A stretch of 64,000 nt of DNA from Aquicoccus sp. G2-2 (GTDB lineage: Bacteria; Pseudomonadota; Alphaproteobacteria; Rhodobacterales; Rhodobacteraceae), in contig NZ_JAYDCK010000003.1 of assembly GCF_034555965.1 (NCBI RefSeq), positions 2,294,001 to 2,358,000 on the forward strand, in the 5' to 3' direction. The notes below the pieces were generated by a model. The model did not search any database and was not told the origin of the DNA. It saw nothing but the letters and a program-made list of their open reading frames with translations. The first letter of the stretch is position 1. Every line of letters begins with the position of its first letter. Below, in pieces: positions 9,495 through 17,361 of the stretch. The position numbers were made by a program, and so were the translations under genes.

Positions 9495-10438
9495 GTCTTG
9501 ATCCTCGGGTCAAGCAAGCTCTGCGCCACGTCCACCGCGATGTTGAACATGACATAGCACGCCGCCACGAAAACAACGCCCCCCTGCACCAGAAGCAGAT
9601 CGCGCGTGAGAATTGCATCGACCAGCATCCGGCCCACGCCGGGCCACTGGAACACGATTTCGATGTAAACCGCACCGGAAAGCACGAACCCCGCCTGTAT
9701 GCCCAGCACCGGAATGATCGAAACCATCGCCGCGCGCAGCGCGTGCCCCATGATCACCCGGCGCTCCGGCACCCCCTTGGCACGCGCGGTGCGGATGTAA
9801 TCCTGCCTCAGCACCTCCAGCATCGCCGACCGGCTCAGCCGCGCAATCACCCCTGCCGCCACCGCCGCCAGCGCCAGTGCCGGCATGGTCAGATGCCGGA
9901 TGAGATCGACCAGATCGCCGCCGCCATAAATCGCATACATGCCCGAAACCGGCAGCCAGCGCAGATCGACGGCAAACAGCAGAATCATCACCATCCCAAG
10001 GAAAAACGACGGGACCGAGATACCAATCAGCACCACAAAGGTAATCAACTTGTCGGCCAGCCCATATTGCCGCGCAGCCGAGACCATCCCGGCCAGTATC
10101 CCAAGGACAGAACAGATCACGAAACTGGTTCCGGCAAGGATCAGTGTCGCGTTGAACCGCTCCAGCACCTCATCTATCACCGGCCGGTTGAGCGAATATG
10201 AGCGCCCGAAATCGCCGGTCAGCATATTGCCCAGCCAGATAAAATAACGCTGCACCATCGGTTTATCGAGACCAAGATCACGGTTCAGCTTCGCCACGTT
10301 GTCAGGCGTGGCATAGGCGCCCAGAATCGCGGTCGCCGGATCGCCGGGGATAAGCGACATGATAACAAACACGATGATCGTAATCCCGAACAGCACCGGA
10401 ACAGCCGAAACCAACCGTTTGAGAATATAACTGCCCAT
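9491..10438 (-). CDS. Peptide ABC transporter permease (DppB/OppB type)
   Basis: This inner-membrane subunit begins GSYILKRLVSAVPVLFGITIIVF, the conserved first helix of DppB proteins. It is followed by the periplasmic GDPATAILG region, six helices and the EAA motif near the C-terminus (TARAKGVPERRVIMGHALR). The ATG at 10438 gives 315 residues and the normal N-terminus; eleven more in-frame residues upstream look unrelated. It forms the translocation pore with the DppC half of the next gene. The spacing to the binding-protein gene upstream (about 100 bp) holds a strong hairpin, a common way to make more binding protein than permease. Confidence 0.86.
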   Translation of the reverse strand: MGSYILKRLVSAVPVLFGITIIVFVIMSLIPGDPATAILGAYATPDNVAKLNRDLGLDKPMVQRYFIWLGNMLTGDFGRSYSLNRPVIDEVLERFNATLILAGTSFVICSVLGILAGMVSAARQYGLADKLITFVVLIGISVPSFFLGMVMILLFAVDLRWLPVSGMYAIYGGGDLVDLIRHLTMPALALAAVAAGVIARLSRSAMLEVLRQDYIRTARAKGVPERRVIMGHALRAAMVSIIPVLGIQAGFVLSGAVYIEIVFQWPGVGRMLVDAILTRDLLLVQGGVVFVAACYVMFNIAVDVAQSLLDPRIKT

Positions 10439-10493
10439 CCCGCGCTCTGCGCTCCCCCGCATGCCGTTCATGTTATCGCCGGGTCTTTGTTCT

Positions 10494-10523
10494 GGCGCGG
10501 GCAGACAACCGCCCGCCCGCGCC
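10494..10523 (-). other. Intercistronic hairpin between binding-protein and permease genes
   Basis: GGCGCGGGC and GCCCGCGCC are perfect 9-base complementary arms around a 12-base loop. The hairpin lies 19 bases after the binding-protein stop and upstream of the permease start. No U-run follows. Such hairpins protect the upstream mRNA segment or attenuate transcription, which fits the higher demand for the periplasmic subunit. Confidence 0.55.
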
Positions 10524-10541
10524 GATCTTCACTTCGGTGGC

Positions 10542-12122
10542 TCAGTCCTTCACCACGTCCTGCAAATGCAGCAGGAACGACGGCTCAAGCCTGAAATTTT
10601 CCACCTTGTCACTGGTTACCGCATTCTGTTTCCAGTTGGCCACAAACACCCATGGCGCATCGTCATGCACGATGGTCTGCATCTGCTTGTAAAGCTTGGC
10701 GCGCTCTGCCTGATCAGTCGAGGTCCGGGCTTTTTCCAACAACGCATCGACCTTCGGGTTGGAATAGTAGCCCGAGTTGAACCCGCCCTTATCGGGCCAT
10801 GCCCCCGTGCGCAGTGCAAGATACGGGAGCGTGTCCGGGTCATTGGTCATCCATGCCATCTCGGCCATATCGGCCTTGCCAGAAAGCCCCGGATTGACCT
10901 CGCCAAGGAACGTGTTCCATTCATAGGTCTTGATTTCGACATCAAATCCAACCGCTTCCAAATCGGCCTGAATCGCCGTGCCCATCGGGATCGGGTCAAG
11001 CATCCCCGACCCACCTTCGGTCACGAAGAAAGTGAGCTTCGCACCCTCCGCTCCGGCCTTCTTCAGCAGCGCCTTGGCCTTTTCCGGGTCATACGGGTAA
11101 GGCTTCAGTTCGTTGTTATAGGCCCAGGCAAACGCGGGCGGGGTCGGCCCCGCGGCGACCGTCGCCGTGCCTTCCAGCACGTCATTGACGATCGCTTCCT
11201 TGTTCACCGCGTAATTCGCCGCCTGCCGCACACGCTTGTCGGCAAAGGCACCGTCTTTCATGTTCAGGATCAAGAACCACACATGTGGCCCCGCCTGCTC
11301 GACAATCTTGAACGCATCGCTTTTGAATTGGGCAAGCGCGGTCGGTGGCACCTCGACCATCATGTCGATTCCGCCCGCCAGCATTTCGGCAACGCGCGTA
11401 TTGGCATCCGTAATCGGCCTGAAGACAACCGCCTTCGTGCCCGCTTTCTCGCCCCAATAGTCATCGTTGCGCTCGACCACGACACGTTCGTTCGACTTCC
11501 ACTCAACAAACTTGAACGGCCCCGTGCCCACCGGGTTGCGGCCAAAATCCTTGCCGGATTTCTTCACCGCGTCGGGCGAAACGATCAAACCCGTGGGATA
11601 GGCAAGGTTGGACAGAAACGGCGCATAGGGCGCATTCAGGGTGAATTTCACCGTATGCCCATCAATCGCTTCGGTCTTTTGGACCGCACTAAAGAAAAAC
11701 GCGAGCGGGAACGGGCCGGTATCGTGAAACGGGTGATTCTCATCCAGCATCCGGTCGAAGTTGAACTTCACCGCCTCGGCGTTAAACGGGGTGCCATCGT
11801 GGAAACTCACCCCATCGCGCAGCTTGAAGGTGTAAACCTTGCCATCATCGCTGATCGTCCAGCTTTCCGCCAGCCCCGGCTCAACCTCAAGCGTGCCCGG
11901 TTTGTAGCGCGTAAGCCCTTCATAAATATTCACAAGAATCCGAAAATCATTCACTGCGGTCACTGCCGCAGGATCAAGCGATTTTGGCTCTGCGATCTGC
12001 CCGACGATCAGAACGCCGGGCGGCGTTTGGGCCGCAGAAATGGACGGCACTGCCGCGACTGCAAGCGTCGCGCCCGCAGCGGCCGCCATCAGCCCCCGGC
12101 GGGTCCAAGTCATGAGTTTCAT
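10542..12122 (-). CDS. Periplasmic peptide-type substrate-binding protein (SBP_bac_5 family)
   Basis: This is the solute receptor of the adjacent ABC importer, 526 residues. The N-terminus (TRRGLMAAAAGATLAVAAVPSISAAQ) is a signal peptide with a twin-arginine pattern, so export may be by Tat. The mature protein shows SBP_bac_5 landmarks: EPKSLDPAAV, YEGLTRY, LRDGVSFHDGTPFNAEAVKFN and GTGPFKFVEW. The ATG at 12122 has GGGAGA six bases upstream, so the 13 further in-frame residues are not used. It is the first gene of the operon, read from the promoter at 12152-12180. The ligand could be a di- or oligopeptide or another small amine; the sequence does not decide it. Confidence 0.88.
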   Translation of the reverse strand: MKLMTWTRRGLMAAAAGATLAVAAVPSISAAQTPPGVLIVGQIAEPKSLDPAAVTAVNDFRILVNIYEGLTRYKPGTLEVEPGLAESWTISDDGKVYTFKLRDGVSFHDGTPFNAEAVKFNFDRMLDENHPFHDTGPFPLAFFFSAVQKTEAIDGHTVKFTLNAPYAPFLSNLAYPTGLIVSPDAVKKSGKDFGRNPVGTGPFKFVEWKSNERVVVERNDDYWGEKAGTKAVVFRPITDANTRVAEMLAGGIDMMVEVPPTALAQFKSDAFKIVEQAGPHVWFLILNMKDGAFADKRVRQAANYAVNKEAIVNDVLEGTATVAAGPTPPAFAWAYNNELKPYPYDPEKAKALLKKAGAEGAKLTFFVTEGGSGMLDPIPMGTAIQADLEAVGFDVEIKTYEWNTFLGEVNPGLSGKADMAEMAWMTNDPDTLPYLALRTGAWPDKGGFNSGYYSNPKVDALLEKARTSTDQAERAKLYKQMQTIVHDDAPWVFVANWKQNAVTSDKVENFRLEPSFLLHLQDVVKD

Positions 12123-12151
12123 CGGTTGTCTCCCTGTTGAATTATGGTTCA

Positions 12152-12180
12152 AAATTATCATGATAAATTTGCTCGGTCAA
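12152..12180 (-). promoter_or_regulatory. Sigma-70-type promoter of the peptide transporter operon
   Basis: On the minus strand a -35 TTGACC (12175-12180) and a -10 TAATTT (12152-12157) are separated by exactly 17 bases. The start codon of the binding protein lies about 30 bases downstream. The palindrome TTATCATGATAA occupies the -10 and the adjacent spacer, so a repressor bound there would block polymerase. Confidence 0.6.
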
Positions 12181-12197
12181 TTTTTCATGATAAATTT
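12155..12197. promoter_or_regulatory. Twin palindromic operator sites between binding-protein and DUF1028 genes
   Basis: The 12-bp perfect palindrome TTATCATGATAA (12155-12166) and a near copy TTTTCATGATAA (12182-12193) lie 27 bp apart. They share the 13-base identity TCATGATAAATTT (12158-12170 and 12185-12197). The first covers the -10/spacer of the transporter promoter and the second lies upstream of its -35. Both fall within the region that drives the divergent DUF1028 gene. FadR-subfamily GntR proteins bind comparable sites, and one is encoded at the end of the operon, so it is the likely ligand-responsive regulator. That link is inference. Confidence 0.6.
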
Positions 12198-12232
12198 ATA
12201 AAACCGAGCGGAATTTTTGTGCATAAAGAGGT

Positions 12233-12898
12233 ATGACTTTTTCGATTCTCGCCCGAGATCCTGAAACCGGCGCGCTTGGGGGTGCCGCCGCCACCGGCAG
12301 TCTTTGTGTCGGTGGTTGGGTGTTGCGCGGTGCGCTGGATGCGGGCCTGTCGGCCAGTCAGGGTGCCGCCCCTTCGACCTTCTGGGGCGAAGACGTGCTC
12401 ACTGAAATGCGCAACGGCACTGATGCCGCCACCGCCATCCAGCGCACCACAAACGCCGACACCGGCCGCGCCTACCGGCAGCTTGCCGCGCTTGATCTCT
12501 CCGGCAATGGTGCCGCCTTCACCGGCACCGCCAATACCCGTGAAATGGGCAGCCACGCCTTCGCAAATGGCATCGCTGCTGGCAACATGCTTACCGGAAC
12601 GGGCGTTCTGGCCGCGCTCAGCGATACCTATCTTGCAACCACCGGCCCGATTGCTCTCCGCCTGCTCGCCGCCCTCCGCGCCGCCGAGGCGGCAGGCGGC
12701 GATAGTCGCGGACTGTTCTCTGCCGCCCTTCTGATACTGCACCCCGACCATCCACCGCTCAGCCTGCGCGTGGATTATCATGAGCACGATCCCATCACCG
12801 CGCTCACCACCCTGCATGAACACGCCACAACCGGCGATTATGCCGCCTGGACCCGTCAGGTTCCGGTTGCGAACGACAAAACTCGCGTGCTCGATTAA
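12233..12898 (+). CDS. DUF1028 family protein (Ntn-hydrolase-like)
   Basis: This 221-residue protein begins MTFSILARDPETGALGGAAATGS, the strongly conserved start of the DUF1028 family. Members have a predicted Ntn-hydrolase fold. No experimentally settled reaction is known to me; a hydrolase acting on an acylated or peptide compound is the usual guess. No signal peptide is seen, so it is probably cytoplasmic. It is transcribed divergently from the peptide transporter, sharing its twin-palindrome control region, which suggests it processes the imported substrate. Purines AAAGAGG lie immediately before the ATG. The gene ends within an AAAGCG motif shortly before kdsD. Confidence 0.85.
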   Translation: MTFSILARDPETGALGGAAATGSLCVGGWVLRGALDAGLSASQGAAPSTFWGEDVLTEMRNGTDAATAIQRTTNADTGRAYRQLAALDLSGNGAAFTGTANTREMGSHAFANGIAAGNMLTGTGVLAALSDTYLATTGPIALRLLAALRAAEAAGGDSRGLFSAALLILHPDHPPLSLRVDYHEHDPITALTTLHEHATTGDYAAWTRQVPVANDKTRVLD

Positions 12899-12962
12899 AG
12901 CGTATTACTTGCAGCTTCGGGCGAATGCGCTAAACGCTAGGGGCAGCAACAGCGGGACACAC

Positions 12963-13928
12963 ATGCCAGACCAAAAACCCGATATCCTTGCAAGCGCACG
13001 CGCGGTGCTCGAAGCGGAAAGCGCGGCACTCTCGCGCCTCTCCGGCGCGTTGCCCGCCGATTTTGCCGCCGTCGTCGCCCGGATCCTTGCAATCAAAGGC
13101 CGGGTGATCCTCTCCGGCATCGGCAAATCCGGGCATATTGCCCGCAAGATAGCCTCCACACTTGCCTCCACCGGCACGCCCGCCTTCTTCGTTCACCCTT
13201 CCGAGGCATCGCACGGGGATCTTGGCATGGTCACCAAGGCTGACCTTTGCATCCTGATCTCCAACTCGGGCGAAACACGAGAGCTCTCTGACCTGATCTC
13301 CTATACCCGTCGGTTTGATATCCCGCTCGCGGGCATATCTTCCCACGCGCCAAGCACCCTGATCGACGCCGCCGATTATGCGCTCACCCTGCCGCCCGTG
13401 GCAGAGGCCTGCCCAATGGGCCTTGCCCCCACCACGTCCACCACAATGACGCTGGCGCTTGGCGATGCGCTCGCCATCGCCCTTATGGGCCAGCGCGCCT
13501 TTGTTGCCGAAGAATTCAAGACCTTCCACCCCGGCGGCAAGCTTGGCGCGCAACTGCTCTATGTCCACCAGATCATGCACGGCCCGGAGGCACTGGCCAG
13601 CGTGCCCCCCGCCGCCAACATGGCCGACACGTTGATGGAGATGAGCGCGAAAGGCTTTGGCATTGCTTGCGTGATAAATGCCGACGGAACCCTTGCCGGG
13701 GTCATCTCCGATGGCGATATCCGCCGCCACGCGCGTGGGCTGATGGAAACCACCGCCGGTGAAATCGCAACCAAAACCCCGAAAACCGCCGCCCCCGACA
13801 TGCTCGCGGCCCAAGCGCTTGCGGTAATGAATGAGAAAATGATCGGCGCGCTGGTGGTGGTGGATGCCGCGGGCAAACCCATCGGCATCCTGCGGGTGCA
13901 TGATTGCCTCAAGGCAGGCGTGGCATGA
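12963..13928 (+). CDS. kdsD: Arabinose-5-phosphate isomerase (KdsD/KpsF/GutQ)
   Basis: This 321-residue enzyme converts ribulose 5-phosphate to arabinose 5-phosphate, the first step to Kdo. The SIS domain occupies about residues 30-170 (GRVILSGIGKSGHIARKIASTLASTGTPAFFVHPSEASHGD, shown here only to the point of recognition; key Lys in GIGKSG). Two CBS domains follow from about 205 to 320 (DTLMEMSAKGFGIACVI; GEIATKTPKTAAPD). The ATG at 12963 gives the family N-terminus. A longer upstream frame overlaps DUF1028 and is not used. Its stop overlaps the kdsB start as ATGA, so the two are translationally coupled. Confidence 0.9.
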   Translation: MPDQKPDILASARAVLEAESAALSRLSGALPADFAAVVARILAIKGRVILSGIGKSGHIARKIASTLASTGTPAFFVHPSEASHGDLGMVTKADLCILISNSGETRELSDLISYTRRFDIPLAGISSHAPSTLIDAADYALTLPPVAEACPMGLAPTTSTTMTLALGDALAIALMGQRAFVAEEFKTFHPGGKLGAQLLYVHQIMHGPEALASVPPAANMADTLMEMSAKGFGIACVINADGTLAGVISDGDIRRHARGLMETTAGEIATKTPKTAAPDMLAAQALAVMNEKMIGALVVVDAAGKPIGILRVHDCLKAGVA

Positions 13929-14722
13929 AAACCGTCATCGTCATTCCCGCCCGCTATGCCTCGACGCGCTACCCCGGCAAGCCACTGGTCGCGCTGGAAG
14001 ACGCCACCGGCGCGCGCAAAACCCTGATTCAACGCAGTTGGGAAGCTGCCATGGCGGTCCCCGGCATTGCCGCCGTATATGTGGCAACCGATGACACCCG
14101 CATTTCCGACGCCGCTCGCGAATTTGGCGCTTGCGTCATCATGACGCCCGAAAGCTGTGAAAACGGCACCGCCCGCTGTGCCGCCGCGCTCGACAATGCC
14201 ACGCTCAGTGATGCCGATCTCATCATCAACCTGCAAGGCGACAGCCCGCTCACCCCGGTTTGGTTCGTCGAAGACCTGATCGCCGCAATGAGCGCCCGGC
14301 CAGATGCGCAAATGGCCACTCCGGTGCTGCGCTGCGACGCGCAAACCTACGCCCATTTCCGCGAAGACCGCCTTGCCGGGCGCGTTGGGGGCACCACGGC
14401 GGTTTTTGACGCCCAAAACCGCGCGCTCTATTTTTCCAAGGAAGTGCTGCCCTATATCGACCCCGACAAAGCGCCCCAGTCATACGACTCGGTGTTTCAC
14501 CATGTTGGCCTTTACGCCTACCGCCCCTCGGCCTTGCGCAGCTACATCACCTGGCCGCAAGGCCCGCTTGAAAGGCTCGAAGGGCTCGAACAGCTGCGCT
14601 TCTTGGAAAACGGCGAACCGGTGCTGTGTGTCGAGGTCAAAGGCAAGGGCCGGGTGTTCTGGGAATTGAACAACCCCGAAGACGTTCCCCGGATTGAACG
14701 GGTCCTAAAAACCATGGCCTGA
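13925..14722 (+). CDS. kdsB: 3-deoxy-manno-octulosonate cytidylyltransferase
   Basis: KdsB makes CMP-Kdo from CTP and Kdo, the activated sugar for lipid A/LPS core. The 265-residue protein starts MKTVIVIPARYASTRYPGKPL, the CTP-binding signature (P-A-R-x-x-S-x-R-x-P-x-K). NLQGDSPL near 100-107 corresponds to the family's NVQGDEP metal/nucleotide segment, with Ser in place of Glu. The middle (YFSKEVLPYI, FHHVGLYAYR) is typical. The ATG lies inside the kdsD stop (4-base overlap). Confidence 0.92.
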   Translation: MKTVIVIPARYASTRYPGKPLVALEDATGARKTLIQRSWEAAMAVPGIAAVYVATDDTRISDAAREFGACVIMTPESCENGTARCAAALDNATLSDADLIINLQGDSPLTPVWFVEDLIAAMSARPDAQMATPVLRCDAQTYAHFREDRLAGRVGGTTAVFDAQNRALYFSKEVLPYIDPDKAPQSYDSVFHHVGLYAYRPSALRSYITWPQGPLERLEGLEQLRFLENGEPVLCVEVKGKGRVFWELNNPEDVPRIERVLKTMA

Positions 14723-14758
14723 CGCGCCCCTTCATTTTGCCCGAAATATCCCGGGGGT

Positions 14759-14776
14759 GTGGGGGCTGGCCCCCAC
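14759..14776. repeat. Intergenic GC hairpin between kdsB and kdsA
   Basis: GTGGGGGCTGGCCCCCAC is a perfect palindrome following the string AATATCCCGGGGGT. I recall intergenic units of this kind (CCCGGGGG...GGGGGC..GCCCCC) recurring in roseobacter genomes. It could be a terminator-like hairpin in both directions. No U-run follows it on the plus strand. Confidence 0.45.
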
Positions 14777-14849
14777 TTGACGCGCCGCTTGCGGCTTTCC
14801 CCATGGCCCCCTAAATTCACCGCAGTTGAACCCAGAGGCAGCCCCAAGC

Positions 14850-15674
14850 ATGACCCGTGAATTCGATATCGGTCCAATTAAAGTCGGCGGCACCCGCCCT
14901 TTCTTCCTGATCGCTGGCCCCTGCCAGCTTGAATCCCTGCCCCATGCCCGGATGCTGGCTGAAAAGCTACTGGAAGCCTGTGCGCCAACTGGAACGCCTC
15001 TCATCTTCAAATCGAGCTACGACAAGGCCAACCGTTCTTCACTTTCCTCCAAGCGCGGCCTCGGTATGGACGAAGGGCTTTCCATCCTCTCGGCTATCCG
15101 CGCCGAATTCTCCATTCCCGTGCTCACCGATGTTCACTTGCCACAGGATTGTGCGCCCGTGGCACAGGCCGTGGATGTGCTGCAAATCCCGGCCTTCCTC
15201 TCCCGGCAGACCGATCTTCTGCTTGCTGCGGGCGAAACCGGTGCCGCGCTCAACGTCAAGAAAGGTCAGTTCCTTGCGCCGTGGGACATGGAAAATGTCG
15301 CCGCCAAGATCGCCTCCACCGGCAACGATAAAATCCTGCTCTGCGATCGTGGCACCTCGTTTGGCTACAACACCTTGATCTCTGATTTCCGTGGCCTGCC
15401 GATCATGGCGCAAACCGGCTATCCTACAGTGTTTGACGCCACCCATTCGGTGCAGCAACCCGGAGGGCAGGGCACCACGTCCGGTGGCCAACGCGAGTTT
15501 GCCCCGGTGCTCGCCCGCGCCGCCGTTGCCGTCGGTGTCTCCGGCCTTTTCATCGAATCCCACGAAGACCCGGACAATGCCCCCTCCGATGGCCCCAACA
15601 TGATCCCGATTGGCGAGATGGCGACGCTGATCGCCACGCTTGCCAGACATGACGCTATTGCCAAAGCCGGCTGA
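14850..15674 (+). CDS. kdsA: 3-deoxy-8-phosphooctulonate synthase (Kdo-8-phosphate synthase)
   Basis: This 274-residue TIM-barrel aldolase condenses arabinose 5-phosphate with phosphoenolpyruvate to Kdo-8-P. Family motifs are present: FFLIAGPCQLES (residues 19-30), FKSSYDKANRSS, DVHLPQDCAPVA, QIPAFLSRQTDLL, and CDRGTSFGYNTLISD. The Cys in GPCQ is the metal-ligand position seen in metal-dependent KdsA. An in-frame TTG at 14826 exists, but the ATG at 14850 gives the normal N-terminus. With kdsD and kdsB it completes most of the route to CMP-Kdo; no KdsC phosphatase is seen here. Confidence 0.93.
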   Translation: MTREFDIGPIKVGGTRPFFLIAGPCQLESLPHARMLAEKLLEACAPTGTPLIFKSSYDKANRSSLSSKRGLGMDEGLSILSAIRAEFSIPVLTDVHLPQDCAPVAQAVDVLQIPAFLSRQTDLLLAAGETGAALNVKKGQFLAPWDMENVAAKIASTGNDKILLCDRGTSFGYNTLISDFRGLPIMAQTGYPTVFDATHSVQQPGGQGTTSGGQREFAPVLARAAVAVGVSGLFIESHEDPDNAPSDGPNMIPIGEMATLIATLARHDAIAKAG

Positions 15675-15693
15675 CAAATTTTCGCCATAGAAA

Positions 15694-15735
15694 ATTACCA
15701 CCTGTTAATCTAAGGCAGATTACCACGGTCTAATC
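15694..15735. repeat. Two 17-bp direct repeats upstream of the rhamnose operon
   Basis: ATTACCAC-N4-TAATC occurs at 15694-15710 and again at 15719-15735, start to start 25 bp. The second copy ends 23 bases before the rfbC start, so it lies over or just downstream of any promoter for rfbCBDA. The head ATTACCAC and tail TAATC are identical and only the central four bases differ. This looks like a pair of sites for an unidentified regulator. Confidence 0.45.
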
Positions 15736-15758
15736 ATCGTACCCTCAGGGAGACGGGT

Positions 15759-16439
15759 TTGAATATCACACAAACGAAATTGTCCGGCGTCCTGCTGATC
15801 GAACCGAAACGCTTTGGCGATGCACGTGGCTGGTTCTGCGAAAGCTGGAACCGCCGCACGCTGGCCGAACATGGCATCAGCACCGATTTCGTGCAGGATA
15901 ATCACTCACTCTCGGTCGAGACCGGCACGTTGCGTGGTTTGCATTACCAATCCCCTCCCCACGCACAAGCCAAGCTGGTGCGGTGTGGCCAAGGCGCGCT
16001 TTTTGATGTGGCCGTCGATATCCGCAACGGCAGCCCCACCTACGGGCAATGGCTGGGCTATGATCTCACGCCGGAAAATGGCCGTCAGCTCTATATTCCG
16101 GCAGGCTTCTTGCACGGTTTCATCACCCGCGCACAAAACACCGAGATCCTCTATAAATGCTCGGATTACTACGCCCCCGAAAGCGATGGTTCCGTGCGCT
16201 GGAATGACCCCGACATCGCGATAGACTGGGGGTTTTCCGGCACACCCGCCCTGTCAGAAAAGGATGCACGCGCCCCTCTGCTGGCCGCTATCGAAAGCCC
16301 TTTTTCTGGGAGGGCGCGCCATGAGGCTCCTCATCACCGGCGGTGCCGGTTTCATCGGTTCTGCCGTTGTCCGCCTTGCCATTGCGCGTGGCCACACAGT
16401 CGTCAATCTCGATGCGCTTACTTATGCAGGGCGCCCTGA
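15759..16439 (+). CDS. rfbC: dTDP-4-dehydrorhamnose 3,5-epimerase with shifted C-terminus
   Basis: The first about 182 residues are a complete RfbC cupin epimerase: [32 protein letters not shown] (catalytic His in LRGLHYQ), [12 protein letters not shown] and [17 protein letters not shown]. It starts with TTG, five bases after GGGAGACGGGT. After SPF the frame leaves the family: 37 Arg/His-rich residues read out of frame across rfbB. If the T-run at 16301-16305 had six T instead of five, the protein would end FFWEGAP after 188 residues, with a TGA overlapping the rfbB ATG as ATGA. That is the normal operon arrangement. So the extension is most likely an artefact of one missing base. Confidence 0.88.
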   Translation: MNITQTKLSGVLLIEPKRFGDARGWFCESWNRRTLAEHGISTDFVQDNHSLSVETGTLRGLHYQSPPHAQAKLVRCGQGALFDVAVDIRNGSPTYGQWLGYDLTPENGRQLYIPAGFLHGFITRAQNTEILYKCSDYYAPESDGSVRWNDPDIAIDWGFSGTPALSEKDARAPLLAAIESPFSGRARHEAPHHRRCRFHRFCRCPPCHCAWPHSRQSRCAYLCRAP

Positions 16440-17361
16440 GAACGTGGCTTCCGTGGCGCAAAACCCGCTCTACACGTTTGAGCACGCCGACATCCGCGAC
16501 AGCGCCGCGCTGGCGCGGATTTTCGCAACCCACGCGCCCGATGCGGTCATGCATCTCGCCGCCGAAAGCCATGTTGATCGCTCGATCGACGGGCCGGGCG
16601 ATTTCATCGAAACCAACGTCACCGGCACCTACAACATGCTCGAAGCCGCCCGCGCGCACTGGATTGCCACGGGCAAGCCTGACACCTTCCGCTTCCATCA
16701 TATCTCTACTGATGAAGTTTACGGCTCGCTCGGTCCGTCCGGGCTTTTCACCGAAGACACGCCTTACGATCCCCGCTCACCCTATTCCGCTTCCAAAGCC
16801 AGTTCCGATCATCTGGTCCGTGCTTGGTTCGAAACCTATGGCCTGCCGGTCGTGCTCACCAATTGCTCGAACAATTACGGCCCTTACCACTTCCCCGAGA
16901 AGCTGATTCCGAAAGTTATTCTTAACGCGCTTCAAGGCAAACCGATCCCGGTCTATGGCGCCGGAGAAAATATCCGTGACTGGCTGTTTGTCGAAGATCA
17001 CGCCGAAGCCTTGCTGCTTGCCGTGGACCAGGGCGCACCGGGGCGCAGCTATAATGTCGGCGGCCATAACGAGCGGCGCAATATCGACCTCGTCCGCACA
17101 ATCTGCACCCTGCTCGATGAACGCGCCCCACTTGAACATGGCTCATACGCCGATCTGATCACCTTCGTCGATGACCGCCCCGGCCACGATGCGCGCTATG
17201 CCATCGACCCTTCCCGCATCACGGCCGAGCTGGGCTGGCACCCGAAAACCACCGTCGAACAAGGCCTCGCACAAACCGTCGATTGGTATCTTGCCAATGA
17301 AACATGGTGGCGGCCCCTTCTGGCGATTGACGGCGTCGGCAGCCGCGTCGGGCGCGCCTGA
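16321..17361 (+). CDS. rfbB: dTDP-glucose 4,6-dehydratase
   Basis: This 346-residue short-chain dehydrogenase/reductase dehydrates dTDP-glucose to dTDP-4-keto-6-deoxyglucose. It starts [18 protein letters not shown] (NAD-binding GGAGFIG, residues 7-13). It contains [19 protein letters not shown], and the catalytic [22 protein letters not shown] and [17 protein letters not shown] are hallmark RfbB segments. The ATG at 16321 is preceded by GGGAGG; upstream in-frame residues belong to the rfbC region. Its stop overlaps the rfbD start by one base (TGATG). Confidence 0.94.
   Translation: MRLLITGGAGFIGSAVVRLAIARGHTVVNLDALTYAGRPENVASVAQNPLYTFEHADIRDSAALARIFATHAPDAVMHLAAESHVDRSIDGPGDFIETNVTGTYNMLEAARAHWIATGKPDTFRFHHISTDEVYGSLGPSGLFTEDTPYDPRSPYSASKASSDHLVRAWFETYGLPVVLTNCSNNYGPYHFPEKLIPKVILNALQGKPIPVYGAGENIRDWLFVEDHAEALLLAVDQGAPGRSYNVGGHNERRNIDLVRTICTLLDERAPLEHGSYADLITFVDDRPGHDARYAIDPSRITAELGWHPKTTVEQGLAQTVDWYLANETWWRPLLAIDGVGSRVGRA

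Noticed and set aside
10461-12140. Long plus-strand open frame of 559 codons over the peptide-binding-protein gene
   Set aside because: It mirrors the binding-protein gene on the other strand and lacks any recognisable domain.
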